DNA of 43,768 nt from Oscillibacter sp. ER4. GTDB taxonomy: Bacteria; Bacillota; Clostridia; Oscillospirales; Oscillospiraceae. Numbering within the stretch: position 1 is the stretch's first letter; each line of letters begins with the position of its first letter. Shown here in pieces: positions 16,460-23,428 of this stretch. The notes beneath the pieces are model-generated. The model did not search any database. It saw only the letters and a program-made list of their open reading frames with translations, and was not told where the DNA came from. The stretch spans positions 1-43,768 of the forward strand of contig NZ_JPJG01000001.1 in the NCBI RefSeq assembly GCF_000765235.1, read 5' to 3'. Position numbers and translations under genes: made by a program.

Positions 16460-17179
16460 TTACTGTGCGTCGTGGGCCATCAGGCGCTTCATGACTTCGG
16501 CGTAGGCGTCTTCCACGCCGCCGAGGTCGCGGCGGAAGCGGTCCTTGTCGAGCTTTTCGTTCGTCTTGCTGTCCCACAGGCGGCAGGTGTCGGGGCTGAT
16601 CTCATCGGCGAGGACGATCTGGCCGTCGACGGTCTTGCCGAACTCGAGCTTGAAGTCGACGAGCGTGACGCCGCACTCGCTCCAAAATGCCTTGAGCGTG
16701 TCGTTGACGGCGAAGGCATACTTCTTGATGAGCTCGATTTCCTCCCAGGTCGCGAGCTTGAGGGCAACGGCGTGATAGGCGTTCATCAGGGGGTCATGCA
16801 GATCGTCGTTCTTGTAGGAGAACTCGATCGTGGGCTCGGAGAAGACGATGCCCTCCTCCACGCCGTAGCGGGAGGCGAAGTGACCGGCGGAGATGTTACG
16901 GATGATGACCTCCAGCGGGACGATGGAGACCTTCTTGACGAGCGTGTCGCGCTCGCTGAGCTCCTTGACAAAGTGGGTCGGGATGCCGGCCTTTTCCATC
17001 TTGGCCATCAGACGGTTGGTCATCTGGTTGTTGATGACGCCCTTGCCGACGATGGTACCCTTCTTTGCGCCGTCAAAGGCGGTGGCGTCGTCCTTGTAGG
17101 AAACGATAACGAGGTTGGGATCTTCGGTGGCGTAAACCTTCTTGGCCTTGCCTTCGTAGAGCTGTTCTTTCTTTTCCAT
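16460..17179 (-). CDS. purC: SAICAR synthetase
   Basis: A 239-residue enzyme joining CAIR and aspartate with ATP to form SAICAR. Signatures: LYEGKAKKVYAT at the N-terminus, ATAFDGAKKG in the ATP site, and the PROSITE-type block PLEVIIRNISAGHFASRYG. Length is normal for the bacterial form. A good ribosome site, AAGGAGA, precedes it. It is the second gene of the operon, 57 bases after purE. PurB, which acts on its product, is not in the window. Confidence 0.96.
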   Translation of the reverse strand: MEKKEQLYEGKAKKVYATEDPNLVIVSYKDDATAFDGAKKGTIVGKGVINNQMTNRLMAKMEKAGIPTHFVKELSERDTLVKKVSIVPLEVIIRNISAGHFASRYGVEEGIVFSEPTIEFSYKNDDLHDPLMNAYHAVALKLATWEEIELIKKYAFAVNDTLKAFWSECGVTLVDFKLEFGKTVDGQIVLADEISPDTCRLWDSKTNEKLDKDRFRRDLGGVEDAYAEVMKRLMAHDAQ

Positions 17180-17236
17180 GATGACTGTTCTCCTTTTATT
17201 TTATATTTTTGTTGATTGATATGGATGGATGGTTTC

Positions 17237-17731
17237 TCAGTTTTTGTAGCGCTCGCGAAGCTCTTCGTCCGCCTTCAAGACAGCGGCGGTGCCCTCGTCA
17301 CGTGCGGCCTGGAGCTTGTGGGCAAGGCCCTCGTCGCTCACAGCCATGATCTGGACGGCAAGGATGGCGGCGTTTTTCGCCCCGTCGATAGCGACGGTGG
17401 CAACGGGGATGCCGCTCGGCATCTGGACGGTCGAGAGCAGCGCGTCCATGCCGTCGAGCTTCGCGCCGCTGCACGGCACGCCGATGACGGGAAGCGTCGT
17501 ATTCGCGGCCATCGCGCCGGCCAAGTGCGCGGCCATGCCCGCGAGCGCGATGATACAAGAAAATCCGCTCTCCCGTGCCGACGCTGCAAATTCTCTTGCC
17601 TCGTTCGGGCACCGGTGGGCGGATAACACACGGACCTCGGTCTCGATCCCATATTCCTTGAGCGTCTGGATCGCCTTCTCGGCGACGGGCAGGTCGCTCG
17701 TGCTGCCCATAATAACGGCTACCTTTCGCAT
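17237..17731 (-). CDS. purE: N5-CAIR mutase, class I
   Basis: A 164-residue protein, first gene of the operon. Residues VIMGSTSDLPVAEKA, the His of VLSAHRCP, and AGMAAHLAGAMAA followed by LPVIGVP place it in class I, which rearranges N5-CAIR to CAIR. Class I normally needs PurK to make N5-CAIR; no purK is in this window, so either it lies elsewhere or the substrate supply differs. AAGGAGG precedes the start. Expression should depend on the ZTP riboswitch immediately upstream. Confidence 0.94.
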   Translation of the reverse strand: MRKVAVIMGSTSDLPVAEKAIQTLKEYGIETEVRVLSAHRCPNEAREFAASARESGFSCIIALAGMAAHLAGAMAANTTLPVIGVPCSGAKLDGMDALLSTVQMPSGIPVATVAIDGAKNAAILAVQIMAVSDEGLAHKLQAARDEGTAAVLKADEELRERYKN

Positions 17732-17749
17732 AGTTCTGCCTCCTTAAAA

Positions 17750-17794
17750 GCAAAAATGGGCGCTCCACTGCCTCAATGTGCAGTTGAAGTGCCC
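17750..17794 (-). terminator. Expression-platform terminator of the ZTP riboswitch
   Basis: On the minus strand, GGGCACTTCAACTGC pairs (with two mismatches and a bulge) to GCAGTGGAGCGCCC, followed by ATTTTTGCTTTT. The 5' arm begins with the GGGC that closes the conserved aptamer core, so ligand binding and terminator formation should be mutually exclusive, giving ON control by ZTP. Confidence 0.8.
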
Positions 17795-17890
17795 AGACGG
17801 TCGGCTGCTGAATTTCAGCAAGAAACGCTCTCTGCTCCCCTGTGGTGACCCACGTTTCCGTCAGTTACAAAGAGCTCAACTTGACAAGCA
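17791..17890 (-). promoter_or_regulatory. ZTP (pfl motif) riboswitch upstream of the purine operon
   Basis: On the minus strand the leader reads AACTGACGGAAACGTGGG, then ACCACAGGGGAGC, a variable hairpin with a TTGCTGAAATTCAGCAG stem, and GCCGACCGTCTGGGCA. These match the two conserved halves of the pfl motif as I know it. The class senses ZMP/ZTP, which accumulates when AICAR cannot be formylated through folate shortage, and induces purine and one-carbon genes. It sits about 60 bases before purE. The 5' boundary is approximate. Confidence 0.87.
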
Positions 17891-18044
17891 ATATGGTATC
17901 ACAGAGGGCTCTTTTCGTCCATGCGGCAAAAGAGAGAAAGGCTCCGCCCTATTTATCAGTTTTTTGATGATATTTTACATATTCATAAGCCACGATAATG
18001 TCTATCAGTAAAAATCTGCCGTTTCGGCAGCGCAAATAAAAATC
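17891..18044. other. Intergenic region upstream of the ZTP leader
   Basis: This should hold the purine operon promoter on the minus strand, but I could not pick a clear -35/-10 pair. A small hairpin CTGCCG-TTT-CGGCAG lies at 18016-18030. No gene seen. Confidence 0.4.
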
Positions 18045-18077
18045 GGAAGGCCGCGCACTCCCCGTACGCGGCCTTCC
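18045..18077 (-). terminator. Hairpin downstream of the flavodoxin operon
   Basis: GGAAGGCCGCG and its complement CGCGGCCTTCC around a ~11-base loop. On the minus strand it is followed by GATTTTTATTTG, so it should end the DUF3793-flavodoxin-small-protein transcript. Confidence 0.8.
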
Positions 18078-18091
18078 ATCGCATCGTGTTT

Positions 18092-18199
18092 TCAAAAAGG
18101 CAGGCATCCGCCGATGGCAAGACTCAGCAGGATGACCGCAAGCGCAACGAGCACAGGTGCTTTCCGCCTGAGCTTCCTCATCGCGCGCTTTTCGTCCAC
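18092..18199 (-). CDS. Putative 35-residue small membrane protein
   Basis: Short reading frame directly after the flavodoxin stop. Starting at GTG 18199 it encodes 35 residues: a basic N-terminus (MDEKRAMRKLRRKAP), one hydrophobic segment VLVALAVILLSLAIGG, and a tail CLPF. GAGGA lies 7 bases before the GTG; an internal ATG would give 29 residues. The composition (positive inside, one membrane span, possible Cys modification site) looks like a real small membrane protein. Family and function are unknown; it could be chance, but its ribosome site and place before the terminator argue for expression. Confidence 0.5.
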   Translation of the reverse strand: MDEKRAMRKLRRKAPVLVALAVILLSLAIGGCLPF

Positions 18200-18209
18200 A
18201 GAGGAATCC

Positions 18210-18635
18210 TCACTTTGCAAGCTCCTTGCCCAGCGCGCGGCAGGCGTCCAGCGCGGCGTCATCAGGCGCTTCGCAGCAGGTCACGCTCTCGCACACAAGG
18301 CGGATGCCGGAATCATCGCAGTCCTTTTCCCAGCCGCGCATCCACTCGCCGTCGCCCCAGCCGTAGGAGCCGAACAGCGCGGCGCTCTTGCCGCCAAGGC
18401 TGCGCTTGACCTCGTCAAACATGGGCTGGAACTCCATCTCCTCGAGCACTTCGCTGCCCATGGCGGGGCAGCCGAAGGCAATCGCGTCATAAGCGCTCAG
18501 CTCGCTGGCCTTGACCTGGTCAGGGGTCAACATCGTGACCTGCGCGCCCGCGCTCTCCATGCCCTCAGCGACGGCCTTGGCCATGGCCTCGGTGTTGCCC
18601 GTGCCGCTCCAATAAACAACAGCAGTCTTTTTCAT
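18210..18635 (-). CDS. Flavodoxin
   Basis: A 141-residue short-chain flavodoxin. The FMN phosphate loop is SGTGNTEAMA (about residues 10-19), and the isoalloxazine-flanking loops are around GCPAMGSE and GSYGWGDGEWM. It carries single electrons in the cytoplasm, usually replacing ferredoxin under iron limitation. It follows the DUF3793 gene by 32 bases in the same direction, a pairing seen widely in Clostridia. The specific redox partner is not evident. Confidence 0.93.
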   Translation of the reverse strand: MKKTAVVYWSGTGNTEAMAKAVAEGMESAGAQVTMLTPDQVKASELSAYDAIAFGCPAMGSEVLEEMEFQPMFDEVKRSLGGKSAALFGSYGWGDGEWMRGWEKDCDDSGIRLVCESVTCCEAPDDAALDACRALGKELAK

Positions 18636-18667
18636 ATCAGTATGTTCCTTTCATAAATCAGTATCTA

Positions 18668-19219
18668 TCACACTGCCACGGCAAGCTGCTCGATGCCCGA
18701 GCCGGCCTCCCAGAGTGCGCAGTAGATCTCCGTGCATTTTTTGAAGCGGGCGAACAGCTCGCGCGCCTTCTTCTCGTCGCCGTAGACCTTCCACAGCCCC
18801 GCGCATTTGAAGTTGCAGGCGCGGTGGTCGATGAAGCCCTTGACGTCCTCCGGCGGATACGAGAGGAAAAGCCCGACCTCATGGGGGAATTCGCCGCCCT
18901 CACGGAATCGGCGGATGAGGTTTGCGATGCAGCGTCCGCAGTGGCCGCTATTGTAGCCCGCGTGGTGCAGGATCTCGGCCGCCTGTTCGTTCTCCAAATC
19001 TCTCCGCAGCTCAGAGGGGCGGTACAGGTACAAAAGGACCTGTCCTTTCAGAAAACGGATCGGCAGCAGACACAGGCCCTTTGGCACAAGCAGACGGTTC
19101 AGGCGGCGGATGTCCGCAAAGAGCGCTTCCTTATCTTCGCAAGGACAAGGGAAGAGGCTGCCCGTTTTGATACCTGCCAACGTCGGCGCACCCTGCCGCA
19201 CCAGGATCTCTTCAGACAT
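18668..19219 (-). CDS. DUF3793 family protein
   Basis: A 183-residue soluble protein matching DUF3793 (PF12672). Features: a Cys-containing N-terminal part, the Cys/His cluster HHAGYNSGHCGRC, and the family signature LSYPPEDVKGFI followed by CNFKCAGLWKVYGD. The conserved Cys residues suggest metal or redox chemistry, but no activity is established. A strong AGGGGAGG precedes the start. The adjacent flavodoxin suggests an electron-transfer or metal-related role. Confidence 0.85.
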   Translation of the reverse strand: MSEEILVRQGAPTLAGIKTGSLFPCPCEDKEALFADIRRLNRLLVPKGLCLLPIRFLKGQVLLYLYRPSELRRDLENEQAAEILHHAGYNSGHCGRCIANLIRRFREGGEFPHEVGLFLSYPPEDVKGFIDHRACNFKCAGLWKVYGDEKKARELFARFKKCTEIYCALWEAGSGIEQLAVAV

Positions 19220-19251
19220 GCCCGTTTCCCTCCCCTTTGGTTTCGGTGGTG

Positions 19252-19289
19252 GCTCCCCAGAAGTTAGATTTCTCTAACTTCTGGGGAGC
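19252..19289. repeat. Perfect 17-bp-arm hairpin with IS-end-like arms
   Basis: GCTCCCCAGAAGTTAGA, TTTC, then the exact complement. No T tract follows on either strand, so it is not a normal terminator. It sits 33 bases before the DUF3793 start on the minus strand. The arms resemble IS3-type terminal repeats (CCCCAAAAAGTTAGA), such as the one at the right edge of this window. Confidence 0.8.
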
Positions 19290-19320
19290 GGCGTCCTCTC
19301 TCTTGACGTGTCTTAGGATA

Positions 19321-19367
19321 CCCGAAAAGAAGAGCCCCATCCGCTCCAAATTGATCGGATGAGGCTC
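19321..19367 (-). terminator. Terminator after the AraC-family gene
   Basis: Minus-strand GAGCCTCATCCG pairs with CGGATGGGGCTC (19332-19367 on the plus axis) and is followed by TTCTTTTC. Confidence 0.85.
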
Positions 19368-19376
19368 CAAAATATT

Positions 19377-20360
19377 TTATTCTGCCTTTTCCGCCGTCGG
19401 CGCGCAGCTGTCGCTGTCCGCGCCCGCGCGGTACGCGCTCGGCGACACACCGATCACACTGCGGAAGGCCTTGGCAAACTTGCTGGCGTTGTCATAGCCG
19501 AACTGCCCCGCGATATCGAGCACCGTGCGGTCGCTCGTGCGCAGGAGCTGCGCGGCACTGTGCATCTTCTGCGCGCGCAAAAACGCTGCGGGCGTCATGC
19601 CGTACACGCCGCGAAAGCTCGCGGCGAGCTGCGAGGACGACGCGCCAAGCTCCTGCGAGAGCGCCGAGATCGTGACGTCGTCCTCCGTGCTTGCAAGCAG
19701 CGCGTCGCGCGCCGCGCGCGCAAGGCGCACCTGCGCGGCGGTATAGCCGTGCTTTTCGTGCGCCACGTCGAGCGCACTCAAAAAGAGCAGCAGTTCAAGC
19801 ACCTTAACCTTAAAGTAGCCGCGGCGGATGCCGGCGGGCACGGCGTAGAGCTCAGAGAAGATGTGCTCCACGCGCGCCGACGAACGCGAGACAAAGCACT
19901 CCGAGTCGGCGAAGAACTTCTCCGCCAGCACGCTGGGGCGGACGTCGACATCCTGCAAAATGCAGGACAAACAGTCAGGTGCGAGGGCGGGGTCGAGCGT
20001 GACGGTGATGCCGTGGTAGTGTCCCGTGGGGAATTCCACCTCCCCCTCGATGGCGGCGCGGCGCACGACGGAGAGGTCGCCGGGAGCCAAAAAGTAATGC
20101 TCGCCGCCGCAGCAGTATTCCGCGCGTCCCTCGCGGCAGTGCTGGATCTCGATGAGTCCCGCCGCGCCCGGCTCTGACAGACGGTAGGACGGCGCGTGCA
20201 CATCGTGATAGGCAAGCTCGATGCCGGAGAAAACGGGATAGGCCGTGATGCGCACCTCGCCGTCCGTCTCCCTGAGACGGTAGACGGTGCGTTCATCGTT
20301 TTGCTGCAAAATTTCTGCGTGGGCGCTGCATTTCTTTACCTGAGACTTTGGTTCGATCAA
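19377..20360 (-). CDS. AraC-family transcriptional regulator
   Basis: A 327-residue regulator. The N-terminal ~210 residues form a cupin-like sensing part with a His/Cys-containing strand (GLIEIQHCREGRAEYCC). The C-terminal double HTH runs from about 225, with ISALSQELGASSSQLAASF as the first helix pair and VLDIAGQFGYDNASKFAKAF as the second. The only upstream start fitting the domain is TTG at 20360, with AAAGGA 12 bases before it; there is no Met before mid-protein. It lies between two terminators, so it is probably monocistronic. Target and ligand are unknown. Confidence 0.88.
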   Translation of the reverse strand: MIEPKSQVKKCSAHAEILQQNDERTVYRLRETDGEVRITAYPVFSGIELAYHDVHAPSYRLSEPGAAGLIEIQHCREGRAEYCCGGEHYFLAPGDLSVVRRAAIEGEVEFPTGHYHGITVTLDPALAPDCLSCILQDVDVRPSVLAEKFFADSECFVSRSSARVEHIFSELYAVPAGIRRGYFKVKVLELLLFLSALDVAHEKHGYTAAQVRLARAARDALLASTEDDVTISALSQELGASSSQLAASFRGVYGMTPAAFLRAQKMHSAAQLLRTSDRTVLDIAGQFGYDNASKFAKAFRSVIGVSPSAYRAGADSDSCAPTAEKAE

Positions 20361-20403
20361 GGAAGCTTCCCTGTCCTTTCTTCTACATATAAAAGTAGAA
20401 AAC

Positions 20404-20434
20404 GCCGCAAAGCGCAGATCCCGCGCTTTGCGGC
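20404..20434 (-). terminator. Terminator after the E2-like gene
   Basis: Perfect 12-bp arms GCCGCAAAGCGC/GCGCTTTGCGGC; on the minus strand GTTTTCTACTTTT follows. Confidence 0.9.
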
Positions 20435-20447
20435 TTGTGGCTGCTGA

Positions 20448-21296
20448 TCAAACGCAGTCCTCCGCGAGATCTGCGTTTTCCTCCGTCGTCTTGCCCTCCA
20501 GCAGTTCGGGGTGCTTGAGATAGCGGCGCACGCTCGCCCAGAACAGCGCGTACTCGTGTCCTGTGCAGATGCGCTCATCCATCACGACGGAGAGCGGGAT
20601 CATTTTTTTATTATACTCCCCGCTCATATAATTGGCAATAGGCTTGCCCATGCTGACGAACACACCCGTCGTGCCGAACTCATAGCAGTGGTGGAAGATG
20701 GAATTCGTGTTGATGGAGGCAAGGTTCGTGATAAAAAGACTCGTGTGGAACGGGCTCAGATCAATGATCTTACGCGGCAGCAGGCCGCAGCGGTCCATCA
20801 GCTTGACAAGGCCGAACAAAAGCCCCGGCATGATGGGGATGGCGAACAGAAAATTCGCGAATTTATCCGTATTGTTGTTATGCGCGGCCACCTGATTCTG
20901 CGCGACCGCCTCCTCGATCTTGCGGTTGATGGAGAAGATATCGTCCCCGTCCTCAAAGAACACCTTGATCGACGTCTCGTCCGCGCGGCCGTCGGCGCGC
21001 GTTTTCAGGATGACGAAGCTGACGCAGAAGTGGTTGCGCTGATAGATCTTGCTGTTCATGATAAAGCGGTTGATCTTCGGATTTTCCTGATACGCCTTGA
21101 AGTATGCCGCCAGAATGAGCGTCATATACGGGATGCGCACGCCTTCGCGGCGCTTTTCCTGAATGTAGCGGCGCAGGACCTCCATATCGGCGTATTCGGT
21201 GATGAAATTCTGCGCATCGTAGCGCCGCGGCATGACATAGGGCAATGCCGAAACGATGGTGGACGCCTCTTTCACTCGGGTTCCGTCGGGACGCAT
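20448..21296 (-). CDS. CAT-fold protein related to 2-oxoacid dehydrogenase E2 core
   Basis: A 282-residue protein with the chloramphenicol-acetyltransferase/E2 catalytic fold (2-oxoacid_dh, PF00198) but no lipoyl or peripheral-binding domain. Recognisable parts: IPYMTLILAAYFKAYQENP, the RKIEEAVA helix and SLFITNLASINTNSIFHH. Where E2 enzymes have the catalytic HRxxDG, this protein has ERICTG, so the acid/base His is replaced. It may bind an acyl or other ligand without transferring it. The start was set at ATG 21296, with AGAGGA upstream and a promoter beyond it. No E1 or E3 genes are nearby; function unknown. Confidence 0.75.
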   Translation of the reverse strand: MRPDGTRVKEASTIVSALPYVMPRRYDAQNFITEYADMEVLRRYIQEKRREGVRIPYMTLILAAYFKAYQENPKINRFIMNSKIYQRNHFCVSFVILKTRADGRADETSIKVFFEDGDDIFSINRKIEEAVAQNQVAAHNNNTDKFANFLFAIPIMPGLLFGLVKLMDRCGLLPRKIIDLSPFHTSLFITNLASINTNSIFHHCYEFGTTGVFVSMGKPIANYMSGEYNKKMIPLSVVMDERICTGHEYALFWASVRRYLKHPELLEGKTTEENADLAEDCV

Positions 21297-21327
21297 GGCA
21301 AGTTCCTCTTTTCTTTGAGTTAACCCC

Positions 21328-21356
21328 ATCTTACCCGCTTTGCCCGCGTATTGCAA
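21328..21356 (-). promoter_or_regulatory. Promoter of the E2-like gene
   Basis: Minus strand -35 TTGCAA (21356-21351) and -10 TAAGAT (21333-21328) with a 17-bp spacer, 32 bases before the ATG. Confidence 0.7.
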
Positions 21357-21390
21357 TCATTTTCTTAGCGAATTCTTTATTAAGAATTGG

Positions 21391-22272
21391 TTAAGTCCCA
21401 TTCTCTCCCCAGTCGAGCGACACATCGACGACACGCAGGAGGCCGGAAAGCATCGAGGGAACATAGGCTCTGGCGAACAGATCATCCTGTGTGCAGAGTG
21501 AGCGGGCGCTTGTGCCGTCCGCACTCGTCTGCGTCACGACAAGCATCGACGCGCCGTCCGGCGCGGTCAGCGTCTCAGGAAGAGCGTCGGCGGCGTATGC
21601 CGCGCGCGACAGAACGTTCTTATCGCTGTCCATCCAGACAAATTCGACCGATTCTGCCGCCGTGTGCGCCGCGAATGAAACGCTCACCTTGATCGAGCGG
21701 CTCTGCGTTTTACCGTTCACGCTCCAGTCGCTCGACCGCTCGGTCGATATCGTCCGCGTCTGGTTCAGGTTTGTGCTGGATGTCCTGTAACGCACATTTG
21801 TGCCATTGTCCTGTGTGCACTCGGCATAGTAGTCCCCCGCGGGCGTGCGGTAGACATAACATTCGTACAGTTCCGCCTGTCCCAGCGCGTCGAGCGCGAT
21901 CTCTCCGCTCGTCTCGTAGCTGCTGCCGTTGTCGTCGACGTTGACGCGCATTCCGCTGCCCACCACCTCGTCGGACACCGCCGCACCGACGGAATAGTTG
22001 AATTCAGAGCCCTCTTCGTAATCCGGATCGTCGGGTTCAAACGCTGTGATGGTCACAAACGCCGGCACGCTGGGCACGCCGAAGTCGTAATCATCGCCGT
22101 TCTCCGTCGCGTAGCGCCTGCCGTCGAAGGGTTCGAGGGCGAAGAAGTATCCGACCCATTCGTCGTCCATGGTCTCCTGCGCCGCGGCTTCGATCCGCTC
22201 GGGCTTGTAAAGCGCAAAGCTCACACCAAACACCACTGCGAGCGCCAGCGCAAAGGCGATCAGTCGTTTCAT
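21391..22272 (-). CDS. Exported protein of unknown function (paralog B)
   Basis: A 293-residue protein with an N-terminal signal or anchor (MKRLIAFALALAVVFGVSFAL) and an acidic, Ser/Thr-rich, probably beta-rich extracellular part. I do not recognise a named domain. It aligns with the upstream neighbour: both have a strand block ending in Tyr-rich YECYVYRTPAGDYY (neighbour: YPIYQTSDGRIY), a block KVSVSF (neighbour: KVRVAI), then ADALPETLTAPDGAS (neighbour: PDALPESITAAPGAA), and a near-identical end DVSLDWGENGT (neighbour: SIKVNWGEGTA). The ATGA overlap with that gene shows they are one operon. It is last in the four-gene unit. Confidence 0.8.
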   Translation of the reverse strand: MKRLIAFALALAVVFGVSFALYKPERIEAAAQETMDDEWVGYFFALEPFDGRRYATENGDDYDFGVPSVPAFVTITAFEPDDPDYEEGSEFNYSVGAAVSDEVVGSGMRVNVDDNGSSYETSGEIALDALGQAELYECYVYRTPAGDYYAECTQDNGTNVRYRTSSTNLNQTRTISTERSSDWSVNGKTQSRSIKVSVSFAAHTAAESVEFVWMDSDKNVLSRAAYAADALPETLTAPDGASMLVVTQTSADGTSARSLCTQDDLFARAYVPSMLSGLLRVVDVSLDWGENGT

Positions 22273-23201
22273 GCTGTTCCCTCCCCCCAGTTGACCTTGA
22301 TGCTGATTGAGCAGAGCTTACCGTCCTGATAGCGGAAAGTGTCCAGATTTGAGTAAGCATACGGCGCACTGTCATTGCTGCGGCTGCAAATGTCGTATTC
22401 CGCCGTCTCTACGTCCCCGTCTTGTCCATAGCTCGTGCCGATGAGATACGCCGCGCCGGGCGCGGCGGTGATGGACTCGGGCAGCGCGTCGGGCGCGAAC
22501 TCTTCAAGCTTCAAGAGATCGTCGTTTTCGTCCATGTGCGCGACGGTGAACTTCGTCGGCGTCGGGCGGGAGACGGCGGTGATGGCAACTCTGACCTTCA
22601 CGCGCTCGGACATGCCGCCGATCGTCTCGGTCTTATCGCTCGTGAGCGTGTGGGTCACGCTGCCGCCGTCCGAGCCGGACATGCCCATGCTGTTGCCGCG
22701 CGTCAAATAAATGCGTCCATCCGACGTCTGGTAGATGGGATAGAAGTTGAAGATCACATGTCTGCTGCCGCAGGCGTAGACCTCGCCCGAGAGGTCGATG
22801 TCCGTCGTACGGACGCCGTTGTCATCGTCGATACCGGCCTTCCCCAGCGGCGCACCGAGTGCTCCGAAGATCGTGATATTCGGCGACTTGGCGTCCTCCT
22901 CACCGTAGCGCGCGTCCGGCTCCATCGTGCAGTAGATGCCGCCGCCGCGCTCACCGAGCGCGGACCAGTCGTCTGTCTCCATATAGAGCCCCCCGGCCTT
23001 CCAGACGAATTTGCCCGCGGCCGAGACCGCAAGATCACCGCCGATGTCGATGTCCTCTTCCGAGACGAAAGCGCCGATGAGCGTGCCCTCTTCCTCCTCG
23101 TCCGCGGCGGACTGCACCGCGCCGCCGTCGAGAAAGGCAATGAGAAAGACCGCCGCGAGGATCGCAGCAAAAATCAGTATCGTTTTCGTTTTACTCTTCA
23201 T
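22269..23201 (-). CDS. Exported protein of unknown function (paralog A)
   Basis: A 310-residue protein with one N-terminal membrane segment (TILIFAAILAAVFLIAFL), an acidic stretch DEEEEG, then a predicted beta-rich exterior. No known family recognised. It is a paralog of the next gene (shared block order and the WGE C-terminal motif) but has its own insert rich in Gly and Ser (GMSGSDGGSV). The start is ATG 23201, with GGAGG 7 bases upstream, overlapping the end of the XRE gene by 11 bases; a longer frame upstream is only shadow of that gene. Likely exposed outside the membrane, perhaps working with the multi-pass protein of the operon. Confidence 0.8.
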   Translation of the reverse strand: MKSKTKTILIFAAILAAVFLIAFLDGGAVQSAADEEEEGTLIGAFVSEEDIDIGGDLAVSAAGKFVWKAGGLYMETDDWSALGERGGGIYCTMEPDARYGEEDAKSPNITIFGALGAPLGKAGIDDDNGVRTTDIDLSGEVYACGSRHVIFNFYPIYQTSDGRIYLTRGNSMGMSGSDGGSVTHTLTSDKTETIGGMSERVKVRVAITAVSRPTPTKFTVAHMDENDDLLKLEEFAPDALPESITAAPGAAYLIGTSYGQDGDVETAEYDICSRSNDSAPYAYSNLDTFRYQDGKLCSISIKVNWGEGTA

Positions 23202-23418
23202 GCTCTGCCTCCAATTCTCCGTCGCATTGCAGAATGTCGCCCACATTGCACTCGAGCGCGCAGCAGATGCGGTTGAGCGTCGCAAAGCGCACGCCCTTGG
23301 CCTTGCCGCTGCGCAGAATGGAAAGATTTGCCTCCGTGATGCCGACGGTGGCACAAAGTTCCTTGCTTGTCATGCCGCGCGCTTTCAGCACCTCGTCCAA
23401 ATGTACCGTGATCGCCAT
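23191..23418 (-). CDS. XRE-family HTH regulator (YozG-like)
   Basis: A 75-residue single-domain HTH of the HTH_26/Cro-C1 type: MAITVHLDEVLKARGMTS, recognition region TVGITEANLSILRSGKAK, and the conserved ending NRICCALECNVGDILQ. Such small regulators are regularly coupled to DUF2975 membrane proteins, as here. The start at ATG 23418 gives the usual family N-terminus. It lies 10 bases after the membrane protein and overlaps the following exported-protein gene. It probably autoregulates through the duplicated 26-bp sequence upstream of the operon. Confidence 0.88.
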   Translation of the reverse strand: MAITVHLDEVLKARGMTSKELCATVGITEANLSILRSGKAKGVRFATLNRICCALECNVGDILQCDGELEAEHEE

Positions 23419-23428
23419 GGCAGCACCC

